A stretch of 32,043 bases of DNA from Lachnospiraceae bacterium (GCA_021205305.1 JAJPXU010000158.1:1-32043), one strand, 5' to 3'; counted from the first letter of the stretch, positions 16,711 through 24,195 are shown. Notes: generated by a model not told the origin, from the letters alone. Made by a program: numbers and translations.

Positions 16711-16727
16711 GATGGGAGGGACTAAAA

Positions 16728-17033
16728 ATGGCATCTACATATACAACGGTTCAGGGCGACACCTGGGACCTCATGGCATACAAGCTTTACGGGGACGAAA
16801 AGTATATGAAGAATCTTGCAGAAGCGAACTGGCCCCTCCTCGACGTTTTGATTTTTGCGGGCGGGGTAGAAATCACGGTTCCGGATCTTCCGGAAGAAGT
16901 AGATACAGACGCCCCGTTCTGGCGCGAAGACGATACGGAGGACGGAGGGACGTCCTCCGATACCGTAGAAACGGATCAGGGCGGCGAGGAAGACAGTGAA
17001 ACCATAGAAGACGATGAGGATTACGATCTATGA
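16728..17033 (+). CDS. Tail protein gpX (LysM-like)
   Basis: A 101-residue protein. The first 65 residues are a P2 gpX/LysM-type domain (YTTVQGDTWDLMAYKLYGDE, then a PDLP end). The tail is almost entirely Asp/Glu/Thr/Ser. GGGAGG precedes ATG 16728. It overlaps gpD by 4 bases, the order X then D as in P2-like contractile-tail phages. It probably attaches the tail tip or baseplate hub to the tape measure end. Confidence 0.88.
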   Translation: MASTYTTVQGDTWDLMAYKLYGDEKYMKNLAEANWPLLDVLIFAGGVEITVPDLPEEVDTDAPFWREDDTEDGGTSSDTVETDQGGEEDSETIEDDEDYDL

Positions 17034-17686
17034 GTGTAAACGCGGATGTAAGGCGGGCGGTCCCGAGCCTGACATTTAACGGGACGAACGTAGACACGAA
17101 GCTGGCGCCCTATCTTGAAAGCGTATCCTATACGGACGTCGCATCCGGAAGCAGCGATTCAATCGACATCCAGGTTCAGAACATTGACTTCAAGTGGCTT
17201 GATTCTTGGTATCCGGTAAAGGGTGATAAGATCAAGGGAAGTATCAAGTTCAAAAATTGGAAGAGCGCCGGAAGCGATCTGAAGTTAAGCTGCGGGACAT
17301 TTATCCTGGATGAAATCAGCTTCACGGGTGGGCCGCTCAGGTTGAAAATGAGCGCGTTGTCCACTCCGGCGGATGAATCTTTTAAATCCAGGGAACGGAC
17401 GCAGACGTGGAAGAAAGTGACGATCCAGCAAATCGCGCAAACGATCGCGAGCCGGTATTCTTTGAGTTTATCTTATTCAGGCTCTTCGATCACGATAGAT
17501 GCGCTTGAACAATCGGACGAAACGGACTCGGCTTTCCTATATTCCCTATGTGAAGATTATGGCTTGTCAATGAAAGTTTACAATGAAAAGCTTGTAATCT
17601 ATGACCAAACGACAAAAGAAACAGAAGGCGCGATCGCGGTCCTGAGACGGAAATCTTTTGTGGGCGACGAATGGACTTATGGCTGA
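17030..17686 (+). CDS. Late control protein gpD, truncated
   Basis: A 218-residue frame. It carries the gpD/VgrG-like hub N-terminal domains (LAPYLESVSYTDVASGSSDS, SWYPVKGDKIKGSI, LSTPADESFKSRERTQTWKK, TIQQIAQTIASRYSLSLSY). P2-type gpD is usually about 350-390 residues. Here the frame ends right after FVGDEWTYG, the place where the second barrel half normally continues. The stop (TGA 17684-17686) overlaps the DGR target start. The protein would be the baseplate hub; this version lacks its C-terminal part. Confidence 0.85.
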   Translation: MSVNADVRRAVPSLTFNGTNVDTKLAPYLESVSYTDVASGSSDSIDIQVQNIDFKWLDSWYPVKGDKIKGSIKFKNWKSAGSDLKLSCGTFILDEISFTGGPLRLKMSALSTPADESFKSRERTQTWKKVTIQQIAQTIASRYSLSLSYSGSSITIDALEQSDETDSAFLYSLCEDYGLSMKVYNEKLVIYDQTTKETEGAIAVLRRKSFVGDEWTYG

Positions 17687-18761
17687 TTATGATATTTCTA
17701 ATTTTGCTTTGAAGGCGTGCTGCCCGAGCAACGAACTGCTTTACGATGATAAGGGACTTCCGTCCGTTATGGTAAAGATCCCCAAATTTAAGCTTTCGGA
17801 AGTATTGGACGGCGGCGCGGATGAATATCATCCGGCGTTTATCGTAAACGGAAGTACGCTGGACTATATTTATATTTCCAAGTATCAGAACGTGGTCGAG
17901 AATGGCCGCGCATACAGCAAGCCCGGCGTGGATCCGCAGGCAAACATCAGCTGGACGAACGCGAAGGCATACTGCGAGGCAAAGGGGGAAGGCTGGCACC
18001 TTATGACCGCCGTAGAATATGCGGCGATCGCGCTCTGGTGTAAGAAAAACGGCTTTATGCCATACGGTAATAATAATTACGGGAAAGACAGCCGCGAAAC
18101 GCTTTACAAGGCAATTCCGGCCACGTATGACAGTAGCGGAAACATTAGCCATGTACTGACCGGCACCGGCCCGCTCACATGGAGCCATAACGGCGAGCCG
18201 GACGGGATCTGGGACATTAACGGCAATGTTTCAGAATGGGCCGGTGCAAAGCGTACCGTATACGGCGAGATCCAGTTCCTAGTGAATAACAACGGCGCGG
18301 ATCTGAATAACGATCAGGGTGCAAGCTCCGCGGAATGGATGGCGATCGACGCGTCAACGGGCGAATTCGTGACGCCGGACGGATCCGGAACGACGACAAA
18401 CACGATCAAGGTGGATAATGTTTCATCCGGATATTATGGTATTACGGTCACGACCGAAAGCTCCGATTTTAGCTTTGCGATCGGGTCAGCGACCTGCACA
18501 AGTGATATTTCAGACGCCGCGAAAGCGACCCTCCGCGCGTATGGATTGCTTCCGGAAGACGGATCTACGGCCGCGGACTATGATAATGACCGGTTATACT
18601 GGAATAACGCGGCATCCGAGCGCATGTTCGGCTCGGGCGGTTACTTTAGCAGCACTACCTACGCTGGAGTTTTCTACGGCAGCGGCATCAGCGGCACCCG
18701 TACCATCACTTACACGAGCATAGGCTTCCGCTCCGCTTATGCCCCCCTGCCAACTGCTTAA
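17679..18761 (+). CDS. DGR variable (target) protein, FGE/C-type lectin fold
   Basis: A 360-residue protein from ATG 17679; TTG 17658 would add 7 residues that belong to the gpD frame. Domain signs: VMVKIPKFKLS, AKAYCEAKGEGWHLMTAVEY and GIWDINGNVSEW, the formylglycine-generating-enzyme type of C-type lectin fold used by many DGR targets. The last 46 residues contain the variable repeat (residues about 314-352), ending GFRSAYAPLPTA. No Shine-Dalgarno lies before the start, which overlaps the gpD stop by 8 bases, so translation may depend on coupling. The predicted role is a phage tip ligand-binding protein whose binding face is diversified; the ligand is unknown. Confidence 0.9.
   Translation: MADYDISNFALKACCPSNELLYDDKGLPSVMVKIPKFKLSEVLDGGADEYHPAFIVNGSTLDYIYISKYQNVVENGRAYSKPGVDPQANISWTNAKAYCEAKGEGWHLMTAVEYAAIALWCKKNGFMPYGNNNYGKDSRETLYKAIPATYDSSGNISHVLTGTGPLTWSHNGEPDGIWDINGNVSEWAGAKRTVYGEIQFLVNNNGADLNNDQGASSAEWMAIDASTGEFVTPDGSGTTTNTIKVDNVSSGYYGITVTTESSDFSFAIGSATCTSDISDAAKATLRAYGLLPEDGSTAADYDNDRLYWNNAASERMFGSGGYFSSTTYAGVFYGSGISGTRTITYTSIGFRSAYAPLPTA
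18620..18735 (+). repeat. DGR variable repeat (VR)
   Basis: 116 bases align gap-free to 19266-19381. There are 16 differences, all at template adenines (10 A to G, 6 A to T), changing 14 codons, mostly AAC. None of the roughly 79 non-A positions differs. The last 17 bases (18719-18735, CATAGGCTTCCGCTCCG) are identical to the template and then diverge abruptly, as expected of the initiation-of-mutagenic-homology site. A short GCGGC/GCCGC stem lies at 18782-18796. Confidence 0.95.
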
Positions 18762-18821
18762 CTGTTTTCCTGATCCGGACCGCGGCAGCGGGCCGCTAAC
18801 CTAAAGCAAGAAAGGAATGTC

Positions 18822-19250
18822 ATGCAAGAGATACCGAACAATTACACCGAAAACGTCGGCGAAGAATGGGAGCCGCAAGATTCGATCCTTCTAAAGAAAA
18901 TCATAGATATGATGTTATACGCTTACATAGTATTGCGGAATTTTCCGAAGTCGGAGCGTTACGCGATCGTCGCGGATATCAAGCGGTGTATGGATGAAAT
19001 GATGGAGCTGGTCATAGAGGCCGATAACAAGCATTACAAGAAATCCACACTTCACGACCTGGACACGGTGAACAAGAAATTGAAGAAGTATATCCTGCTG
19101 ACATTCAAGTTAAAATTTCTTGCTATGAAACAGTATGAAAACTGGACCGAAAAGGTGACGGAAATCGGCCGGATTATAGGCGGCAGGATCGCGGCGGAAG
19201 AGGCCAAAGAGGCAAGAGAAACCAGGTCAAAACAAAGAAACTATAGATAA
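18822..19250 (+). CDS. avd: DGR accessory variability determinant (Avd)
   Basis: A 142-residue, all-helical, basic protein (SILLKKIIDMMLYAYIVLRN, FPKSERYAIVADI, YKKSTLHDLDTVNKKLKKYI) matching the four-helix-bundle Avd family. Avd proteins form pentamers that bind the reverse transcriptase and the template RNA. Ribosome site AAAGGAA lies before ATG 18822. It sits between the target gene and the template repeat, the standard DGR order. The Arg/Lys-rich tail (KQRNYR) may contact RNA. Confidence 0.9.
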   Translation: MQEIPNNYTENVGEEWEPQDSILLKKIIDMMLYAYIVLRNFPKSERYAIVADIKRCMDEMMELVIEADNKHYKKSTLHDLDTVNKKLKKYILLTFKLKFLAMKQYENWTEKVTEIGRIIGGRIAAEEAKEARETRSKQRNYR

Positions 19251-19265
19251 AGGGAAGCGGATAAT

Positions 19266-19381
19266 GCGCATGTTCAACTCGGGCGGTAACTATAACAACA
19301 CTACCAACGCTGGAGTTTTCTACAGCAACGGCAACAACAACACCCGTACCAACACTAACACGAACATAGGCTTCCGCTCCG
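19266..19381 (+). repeat. DGR template repeat (TR)
   Basis: This is the invariant donor for the VR at 18620-18735. It is rich in AAC triplets, which maximise amino-acid variety without stop codons when A is mutated. About 37 adenines are present and 16 differ in the current VR. Read from ATG 19264 it forms a 44-codon frame in the same register as the target, ending TAG at 19396-19398. Confidence 0.95.
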
Positions 19382-19580
19382 TTTTGCCCACATTATAGGC
19401 AGATACCCGGCGGCCACGGCTTCCGGGGCAGTTCCCAGGGGGCAAATGATCCGCTCCCCGTGCCGAAAGGCAGAAAAGCAAAAGAGCGGCGGTCCGCAAC
19501 CCGGACGAACAATCTGGAGGGCGGCGCAAGTCTGCAAGTAGATCACAGATCAAAAGCCGATCCGCCGCGGAAATAAATAA
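19382..19580 (+). ncRNA. DGR RNA spacer between TR and reverse transcriptase
   Basis: A GC-rich, non-coding 199-base stretch with self-complementary blocks (CACGG near 19416 with CCGTG near 19459; GATCCGC and GCGG words). In the characterised Bordetella phage element, the RNA directly downstream of TR is required to prime cDNA synthesis. The equivalent role here is inference from position. Confidence 0.55.
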
Positions 19581-20702
19581 ATGTCAGACGATGGGATTTT
19601 TCAGGAATTCACGTCGTTTCCGGCGCTATATACAGCATACTGCGAAGTATCCAAAGGGAAGGCAGAAAAGACCGACCTGCTCCGGTTCGAATATGATTTA
19701 GAGGGGAACCTCCATTCAATCAGCGACGGGCTGAGGGCCGGGAACGTCCCGAAAGTGCAGTATAAAAGTTTCTATGTATACATTCCGAAAGTCAGAAAAG
19801 TAATATACATAGACTTTCCTAACAAAGTTATACAGCGCGCACTTTATGACGCAATTAACCCGCGCCTGGCGAAAACATTCATTTCGGATACATACGCCTG
19901 CATTCCAGGCCGCGGCCAGCTTGCGGCAATGCTCCGCGTAAAAGACTGGATGGCCGAAACAAGACGGAGGCCGGGCGAATGGTATTACTGGAAATTTGAC
20001 GTAGCAAAATTCTTTTACCGCATCGATCACGATGTCCTGATGCAGATTATCAGGAAGAAGATCAGAAGCCCGAAAACGGTGGATCTTTTGGAATATTATA
20101 TCTGCGACACCGGGGAACCGTTCGGGATCCCGATTTGCGACAATCAGCTGGACGTGAAAGATTCAGATATGATTTTTGATGTCGGGATACCGATCGGCGG
20201 CGGTCTATCGCATACGCTCGGGAACTTGTATTTAGATCCGCTGGATCAGTTTATCAAGCGCGATTTAGGCTGCCACCAGTATATCCGATATATGGACGAC
20301 GGGCTGATATTTGATAATAACAAAGAGCGATTGCGGGATAACGGGAAACGCGCGGAAGAATTCCTGAACGAGCGATTGAAGCTCGAGTTTAATAAAAAGA
20401 CGGTCCTGCGCCCGGCCAGGTGCGGCGTGGAGTTTGTAGGGTGCAATATTTACGACGATCACGTCAGGCTCAGGAAAAGCACAACGCTCCACATGAAGCG
20501 GGCTTTAAAGAAGACCATGATTGACTATAATCAGGGATCTATCACATTTGAGCGGGCAAACCAGACCGTCCAGTCTTACAGGGCAACTTTGAAACACGTA
20601 GACATGGACAAGTTTAACGATTCGCTCTGGTCGTGGTTCGTATTGACAAAGGGCGATCTAAAAGAAGCCCTGGCGAATCCGGCCCCACCTATGAGATTTT
20701 AG
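19581..20702 (+). CDS. DGR reverse transcriptase
   Basis: A 373-residue protein, the normal size. Palm motifs are in order: DTYACIPGRGQLAAM, FDVAKFFYRIDHD (motif 3, first catalytic Asp), IPIGGGLSHTLGNLYLDPLDQF (motif 4, shown across the 20-residue core), and YMDD at residues 237-240. The 'thumb' helices follow. The DGR hallmark in motif 4 is (I/V/L)GxxxSQ; here it reads IGGGLSH, so Gln is replaced by His. Start ATG 19581 lacks a clear ribosome site. It copies TR RNA into adenine-mutagenised cDNA together with Avd. It appears intact. Confidence 0.95.
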   Translation: MSDDGIFQEFTSFPALYTAYCEVSKGKAEKTDLLRFEYDLEGNLHSISDGLRAGNVPKVQYKSFYVYIPKVRKVIYIDFPNKVIQRALYDAINPRLAKTFISDTYACIPGRGQLAAMLRVKDWMAETRRRPGEWYYWKFDVAKFFYRIDHDVLMQIIRKKIRSPKTVDLLEYYICDTGEPFGIPICDNQLDVKDSDMIFDVGIPIGGGLSHTLGNLYLDPLDQFIKRDLGCHQYIRYMDDGLIFDNNKERLRDNGKRAEEFLNERLKLEFNKKTVLRPARCGVEFVGCNIYDDHVRLRKSTTLHMKRALKKTMIDYNQGSITFERANQTVQSYRATLKHVDMDKFNDSLWSWFVLTKGDLKEALANPAPPMRF

Positions 20703-20716
20703 CAGGAGGCGCGAAT

Positions 20717-20905
20717 TTGAACAGGAAAGAGAACAAATTTATATGCAGCCATAAAACCGGGGACACCTGCAGGCGCACCCTGCGGGCCTGTTCAGATACG
20801 TGCGCCGTCCGCAAGGAAGGCAAAGAGTGCGGCGAATGTATCTTTTACCATATCCCGGCGCATCAGGAACCATGCAGCGGCTGCGCATTTTGCCAAGTGA
20901 GGTGA
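20717..20905 (+). CDS. Cysteine-rich small protein
   Basis: A 62-residue protein starting at TTG 20717, which has GCAGGAGGCG just upstream; no ATG fits. It has nine cysteines in a C-x7-C, C-x3-C, CxxC, CxxCxxC arrangement (CSHKTGDTC, CSDTC, CGEC, CSGCAFC), suggesting a zinc-binding module. It overlaps neither neighbour and sits between the DGR reverse transcriptase and the lysis genes. Family not recognised. Confidence 0.65.
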   Translation: MNRKENKFICSHKTGDTCRRTLRACSDTCAVRKEGKECGECIFYHIPAHQEPCSGCAFCQVR

Positions 20906-20909
20906 CGAA

Positions 20910-21347
20910 ATGGACAAGATCGCGGATCTAATAACAGCGGACCAGGTGCTGCAGTGGATAATCATAGCGGCGCTGATCGCGTATTTCATCTATAAGGAAT
21001 ACCCGGAATTTAAGCGGCGCGTTTCATCCGGCGTGACGAAAGAACAGACGGAGGAAGCACACGACGCGGACACAGACAAGCGCCTGGCAGCCATTGAAAA
21101 GCGTCTGGACCGCATCGACGAAAAATTGCAGGCGGATTATATCAGCCTGGGGACGCTCCAGCGCGAAGAAAATCGGGACAAGTTACTATTCAAAGAATCC
21201 CTGGAAGAACGCGAAATCATAATGAGGGCGCTTCTGGGCGTAATCGGCGGCCTGCAGGAGCTCGGAGCGAACGGCCCGACAAAGGACGCACAATCCGAAA
21301 TCATGGATTATTTAGCGAAGCGCGCACACGCGCCGAGCGAAGACTGA
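20910..21347 (+). CDS. Single-span membrane protein with coiled coil
   Basis: A 145-residue protein. One transmembrane helix spans about residues 14-30 (VLQWIIIAALIAYFIY). A cytoplasmic or periplasmic coiled coil (DKRLAAIEKRLDRIDEKL) and a helical C-terminus follow. GTGAGGTGA lies before ATG 20910. In the lysis cassette upstream of the holin, so a holin-like or antiholin role is possible; hemolysin XhlA-like proteins share this layout. Not certain. Confidence 0.75.
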   Translation: MDKIADLITADQVLQWIIIAALIAYFIYKEYPEFKRRVSSGVTKEQTEEAHDADTDKRLAAIEKRLDRIDEKLQADYISLGTLQREENRDKLLFKESLEEREIIMRALLGVIGGLQELGANGPTKDAQSEIMDYLAKRAHAPSED

Positions 21348-21358
21348 GGTGATTATTT

Positions 21359-21772
21359 ATGCTGCATCCGGGAAGGAAGGAAGACTTCGACGCCAGGATG
21401 AAAGAACTGGATCAGAAGGAAGCCGAGATCAAACAGCAAGAAAAGATCCGGAACCGGGAAAAAGAGCTCGGGATCCGGAAGACATGGAAGAAGCCGACCT
21501 GGTCAAAAATCATGCTGGTGATCATGACGATTTTGTGTTTTGAGATCGTAATTTACACGGAAGTCGTTATGTGGGTCCATTGGGATCTATCCGCATTGTA
21601 CGCCCTGGTCGGCGTAGCGGCCAGCCTGGCCGCGGCGATTTGGAGCTATAACGAAAAAGCGAAGGCGCAAAACACGGCTGGCGGGATCACTTACGATCTT
21701 GCTATGAAGCAACAGGAAAACCTCGACCCGGAGCCGGAAGACGCGAAGGACGACGAAGACGGGGTCGGATAA
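21359..21772 (+). CDS. Two-span membrane protein, unknown
   Basis: A 137-residue protein. A charged coiled coil (residues 8-45) precedes two transmembrane helices at about 50-68 (IMLVIMTILCFEIVIYTEVV) and 77-95 (LYALVGVAASLAAAIWSY). The tail is acidic. GAGGTGATT lies before ATG 21359. It lies within the lysis cassette; it may be an accessory holin or an assembly protein. No family recognised. Confidence 0.7.
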   Translation: MLHPGRKEDFDARMKELDQKEAEIKQQEKIRNREKELGIRKTWKKPTWSKIMLVIMTILCFEIVIYTEVVMWVHWDLSALYALVGVAASLAAAIWSYNEKAKAQNTAGGITYDLAMKQQENLDPEPEDAKDDEDGVG

Positions 21773-21787
21773 TGGAGGGAATGGAGT

Positions 21788-22153
21788 ATGAAGTGGATTA
21801 TTGAAAACTGGTATATCATTGTAGCTTTCGTGGCGATCGCGGCGCTTATTATCGCCGCCGCTTATACCTTTTTGAAGCTGCCGACATCAGAACAGATCGC
21901 GGCTTTGAAAGAATGGCTGAAGTACGCGGTCGCAATCGCGGAAAAGGAACTGGGCGGCGGGACCGGCCAGCTAAAACTTCGCATGGTATACGATATGTTT
22001 GTGCAAAAATTTTCGTGGCTTGCGCAATTCGTCTCATTCAATATTTTTTCGGGATATGTAGATGAAGCGCTTGCGTGGCTGCAGGCACAACTGGAGAGCA
22101 ATCAGGCGGTCAATAGCCTGGTAACGGGAAAATCATCGGAGGGCGGCGAATAA
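21788..22153 (+). CDS. Phage holin (LLH-like)
   Basis: A 121-residue protein. One N-terminal transmembrane helix (YIIVAFVAIAALIIAAAYTF) is followed by an amphipathic region with KYAVAIAEKELGGGTGQLKL, the pattern of Lactobacillus phage LL-H-type holins. ATGGAGGG precedes ATG 21788. It is directly upstream of the endolysin. It would permeabilise the membrane and release the lysin. Confidence 0.82.
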   Translation: MKWIIENWYIIVAFVAIAALIIAAAYTFLKLPTSEQIAALKEWLKYAVAIAEKELGGGTGQLKLRMVYDMFVQKFSWLAQFVSFNIFSGYVDEALAWLQAQLESNQAVNSLVTGKSSEGGE

Positions 22154-22183
22154 CCGCCCTTTAGGGCTAAGGAGGGCGCACAA

Positions 22184-23635
22184 ATGACAAATGCAGAATT
22201 TATTAAAACCATGGCGGCACTCGCTCAGGCCGATATGCAGAAAAACGGGATCCTGGCATCCGTAACGATCGCTCAGGCGATTCTTGAATCAGGATACGGG
22301 ACCACGGAGCTGGCGGTCAATGCGAACAATTATTTCGGAATGAAATGCAGTTTGTCCGGAAATTCATGGAGCGGATCCACCTGGGACGGCGTGTCGAAGT
22401 ACACGAAGCAAACACAGGAACAGGACTCCGCCGGGAATGTTTCGACGGTAACGGCGGACTTCCGGAAGTATAGCACGGCGGCCGAAAGCGTGGGAGATCA
22501 TAGCGCATATTTGCTCGGCGCTATGAACGGGACTAAAAAACGGTATGCAGGGCTCCAGGGCGAAACGGATCCGCAAACCGCGATCACGATCATTAAAAAC
22601 GGGGGTTATGCAACAGATACAAGCTACGTATCTAAAGTCATGAATGTGATTAACAAGCACAACCTCACACAGTATGATTCAATTTCAGGAGGTGGAACTT
22701 TGAATATCAATCAGAATAACAATTTCGGGACGCATAACACGTCCGTCAGAAGCGGGGACATTGAATATATAGGTATCCACTACGTAGGGGCTACGGGCGG
22801 CGCGGAAGCGAACGTGAACTATTATAACCAGATAACCACGACAGGAGCAAGCGCGGACTTTTTCGTCGGCTTTTCGGGCGAGATCTGGCAGTATAACCCG
22901 GATCCGAAAGCACGTTACTGCTGGGCGGTCGGCGGATCCAAGCAATCCACAAAGGGCGGCAGCCTTTACGGGGTCGCGAAGAATGCGAACATGGTTCATA
23001 TAGAGCTTTGCGTCCGAACGAAGGGCAGCAAGACGGCGAACAGCGCGGACTGGTACTTTGAAGACGCGACGATCACGGCGGCGATTGAGCTGACAAAGTA
23101 CCTTATGAACCTTTACGGGATCGACGCAGATCACGTGATCCGGCACTATGACGTTAACGGGAAGCTATGCCCGGGCGTTGTGGGGTGGAACGCTGACAGC
23201 GGCGACGAATCGGCCTGGGAGAGCTTCAAAAAGAACATCGGCGGAACCGTTTCGGCATCCGCGGGCACGGCCAGCACGGACGACTATTATAGAGTGCGGA
23301 AAACCTGGTCGGATAGCAAGACGCAAAAAGGTGCATTCAAGGATCTGGCGAAGGCGAAGAAGTGCGCGGATCAGAATTCCGGATATTATGTTTTCGACCC
23401 GTCCGGGAACGCGATCTATCCGGAAGAAAGCTCCGTGCCGTATACGGTAAAGGTGGAGATCAGCAACCTGAATATCAGAAAAGGACCCGGAAAGAGCTAT
23501 GCAAAGATCGGGAAGTATACCGGCAAGGGGACTTTCACGATCGTAGAAGAATCTAACGGCTGGGGGCTCCTGAAGGCCTACCAGACGAACCGGGACGGCT
23601 GGATCAGCCTGGACTATACAACGAAGGTATCGTAA
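22184..23635 (+). CDS. Endolysin: glucosaminidase, amidase and SH3b domains
   Basis: A 483-residue protein with three parts. Residues about 5-160 are a FlgJ-like glucosaminidase (SVTIAQAILESGYGTTELAV, NNYFGMKC). Residues about 185-345 are an N-acetylmuramoyl-L-alanine amidase of the Amidase_2/PGRP type (YIGIHYVGATGG; VHIELCV; HYDVNGKLCPG with the zinc ligands). Residues about 425-480 are a bacterial SH3 wall-binding domain (NLNIRKGPGKSYAKIG). AAGGAGGG precedes ATG 22184. Dual-activity lysins of this kind cut both glycan and peptide links. No signal peptide, so it depends on the holin. Confidence 0.93.
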   Translation: MTNAEFIKTMAALAQADMQKNGILASVTIAQAILESGYGTTELAVNANNYFGMKCSLSGNSWSGSTWDGVSKYTKQTQEQDSAGNVSTVTADFRKYSTAAESVGDHSAYLLGAMNGTKKRYAGLQGETDPQTAITIIKNGGYATDTSYVSKVMNVINKHNLTQYDSISGGGTLNINQNNNFGTHNTSVRSGDIEYIGIHYVGATGGAEANVNYYNQITTTGASADFFVGFSGEIWQYNPDPKARYCWAVGGSKQSTKGGSLYGVAKNANMVHIELCVRTKGSKTANSADWYFEDATITAAIELTKYLMNLYGIDADHVIRHYDVNGKLCPGVVGWNADSGDESAWESFKKNIGGTVSASAGTASTDDYYRVRKTWSDSKTQKGAFKDLAKAKKCADQNSGYYVFDPSGNAIYPEESSVPYTVKVEISNLNIRKGPGKSYAKIGKYTGKGTFTIVEESNGWGLLKAYQTNRDGWISLDYTTKVS

Positions 23636-23641
23636 AAGTAG

Positions 23642-23670
23642 AAGGACGGACATATCTGTGTCCGTCCTTT
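23642..23670 (+). terminator. Strong intrinsic terminator ending the prophage late operon
   Basis: An 11-bp perfect stem (23642-23652 with 23659-23669), a 6-base loop TATCTG, then TTTTCG. It follows the endolysin stop by 6 bases and is the last prophage element before the host junction. Confidence 0.9.
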
Positions 23671-23700
23671 TCGCATATTTTCATTTCATAGCGTTGGGGA
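23671..23700. other. attR: Inferred right attachment site (attR) region
   Basis: Between the last phage terminator and the point where the disrupted C39 peptidase frame resumes (CGT TGG at 23692). A stop codon (TAG 23689-23691) lies immediately before, so the host gene frame is lost exactly here. The serine integrase core is only 2 bp, so the crossover base cannot be placed. Confidence 0.6.
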
Positions 23701-24147
23701 TATCGAACATATGGAAGTGGCTGTATGGGCATTACCGGATGCGGGCCGACATGCCTTTCCATGATACTTTGTGGACTCACCGGCACAACTGATTGGGACC
23801 CGTACAGTGTCGCTCAATTTTCAGAAGAACATGGATATTATGTGTGGGGCGAGGAAACATCCTGGAATCTGATGACCGAGGGCGCAGAACTGCTTGGCTT
23901 ACAGGCAACGGTTGGGACTGTAAGTGCGGAATACATACAGGAGAATCTAAGTGCATCCACACCAATGATTGCGAGTATGTATCCGGGAGATTTTACTTAT
24001 ACTGGACATTTTATCGTTTTGACTGGGATCGACGAGGATGGAAATGTCACGGTCAATGATCCGAACAGTCTGTTCAACAGCAGGAAAACATGGTCTCTTG
24101 ACACTCTTGTGCCGCAGATACGAAGTCTTTGGATTTATACGGTATGA
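23692..24147 (+). pseudogene. C39-type peptidase, 5' part removed by prophage insertion
   Basis: The frame from 23692 reads RWGYRTYGSGCMGITGCGPT and on to ...IRSLWIYTV. This matches the catalytic half of C39 peptidases, with Cys in GCGPTCLSM, His in GHFIVLTGID and Asp in VNDPNS. Homology starts at the RW of the usual W-x-x-RWGY...YG motif, and the upstream signal peptide and N-terminal part are absent. An ATG at 23725 could start a shorter frame but lacks a ribosome site. The remainder should lie left of the integrase. Confidence 0.78.
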
Positions 24148-24195
24148 GAAAATCTGAACTATTTATAATCACATCAGTTATGGAGAAAAAAGACG

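Noticed and set aside
18782-18796. Cruciform element downstream of VR like that of Bordetella phage
   Set aside because: The stem is only 5 bp with a 5-base loop. It is mentioned with the VR but is too weak to call separately.
19264-19398. TR region as a normal protein-coding gene
   Set aside because: The open frame is explained by its homology to the target VR. Kept only as a low-interest observation.
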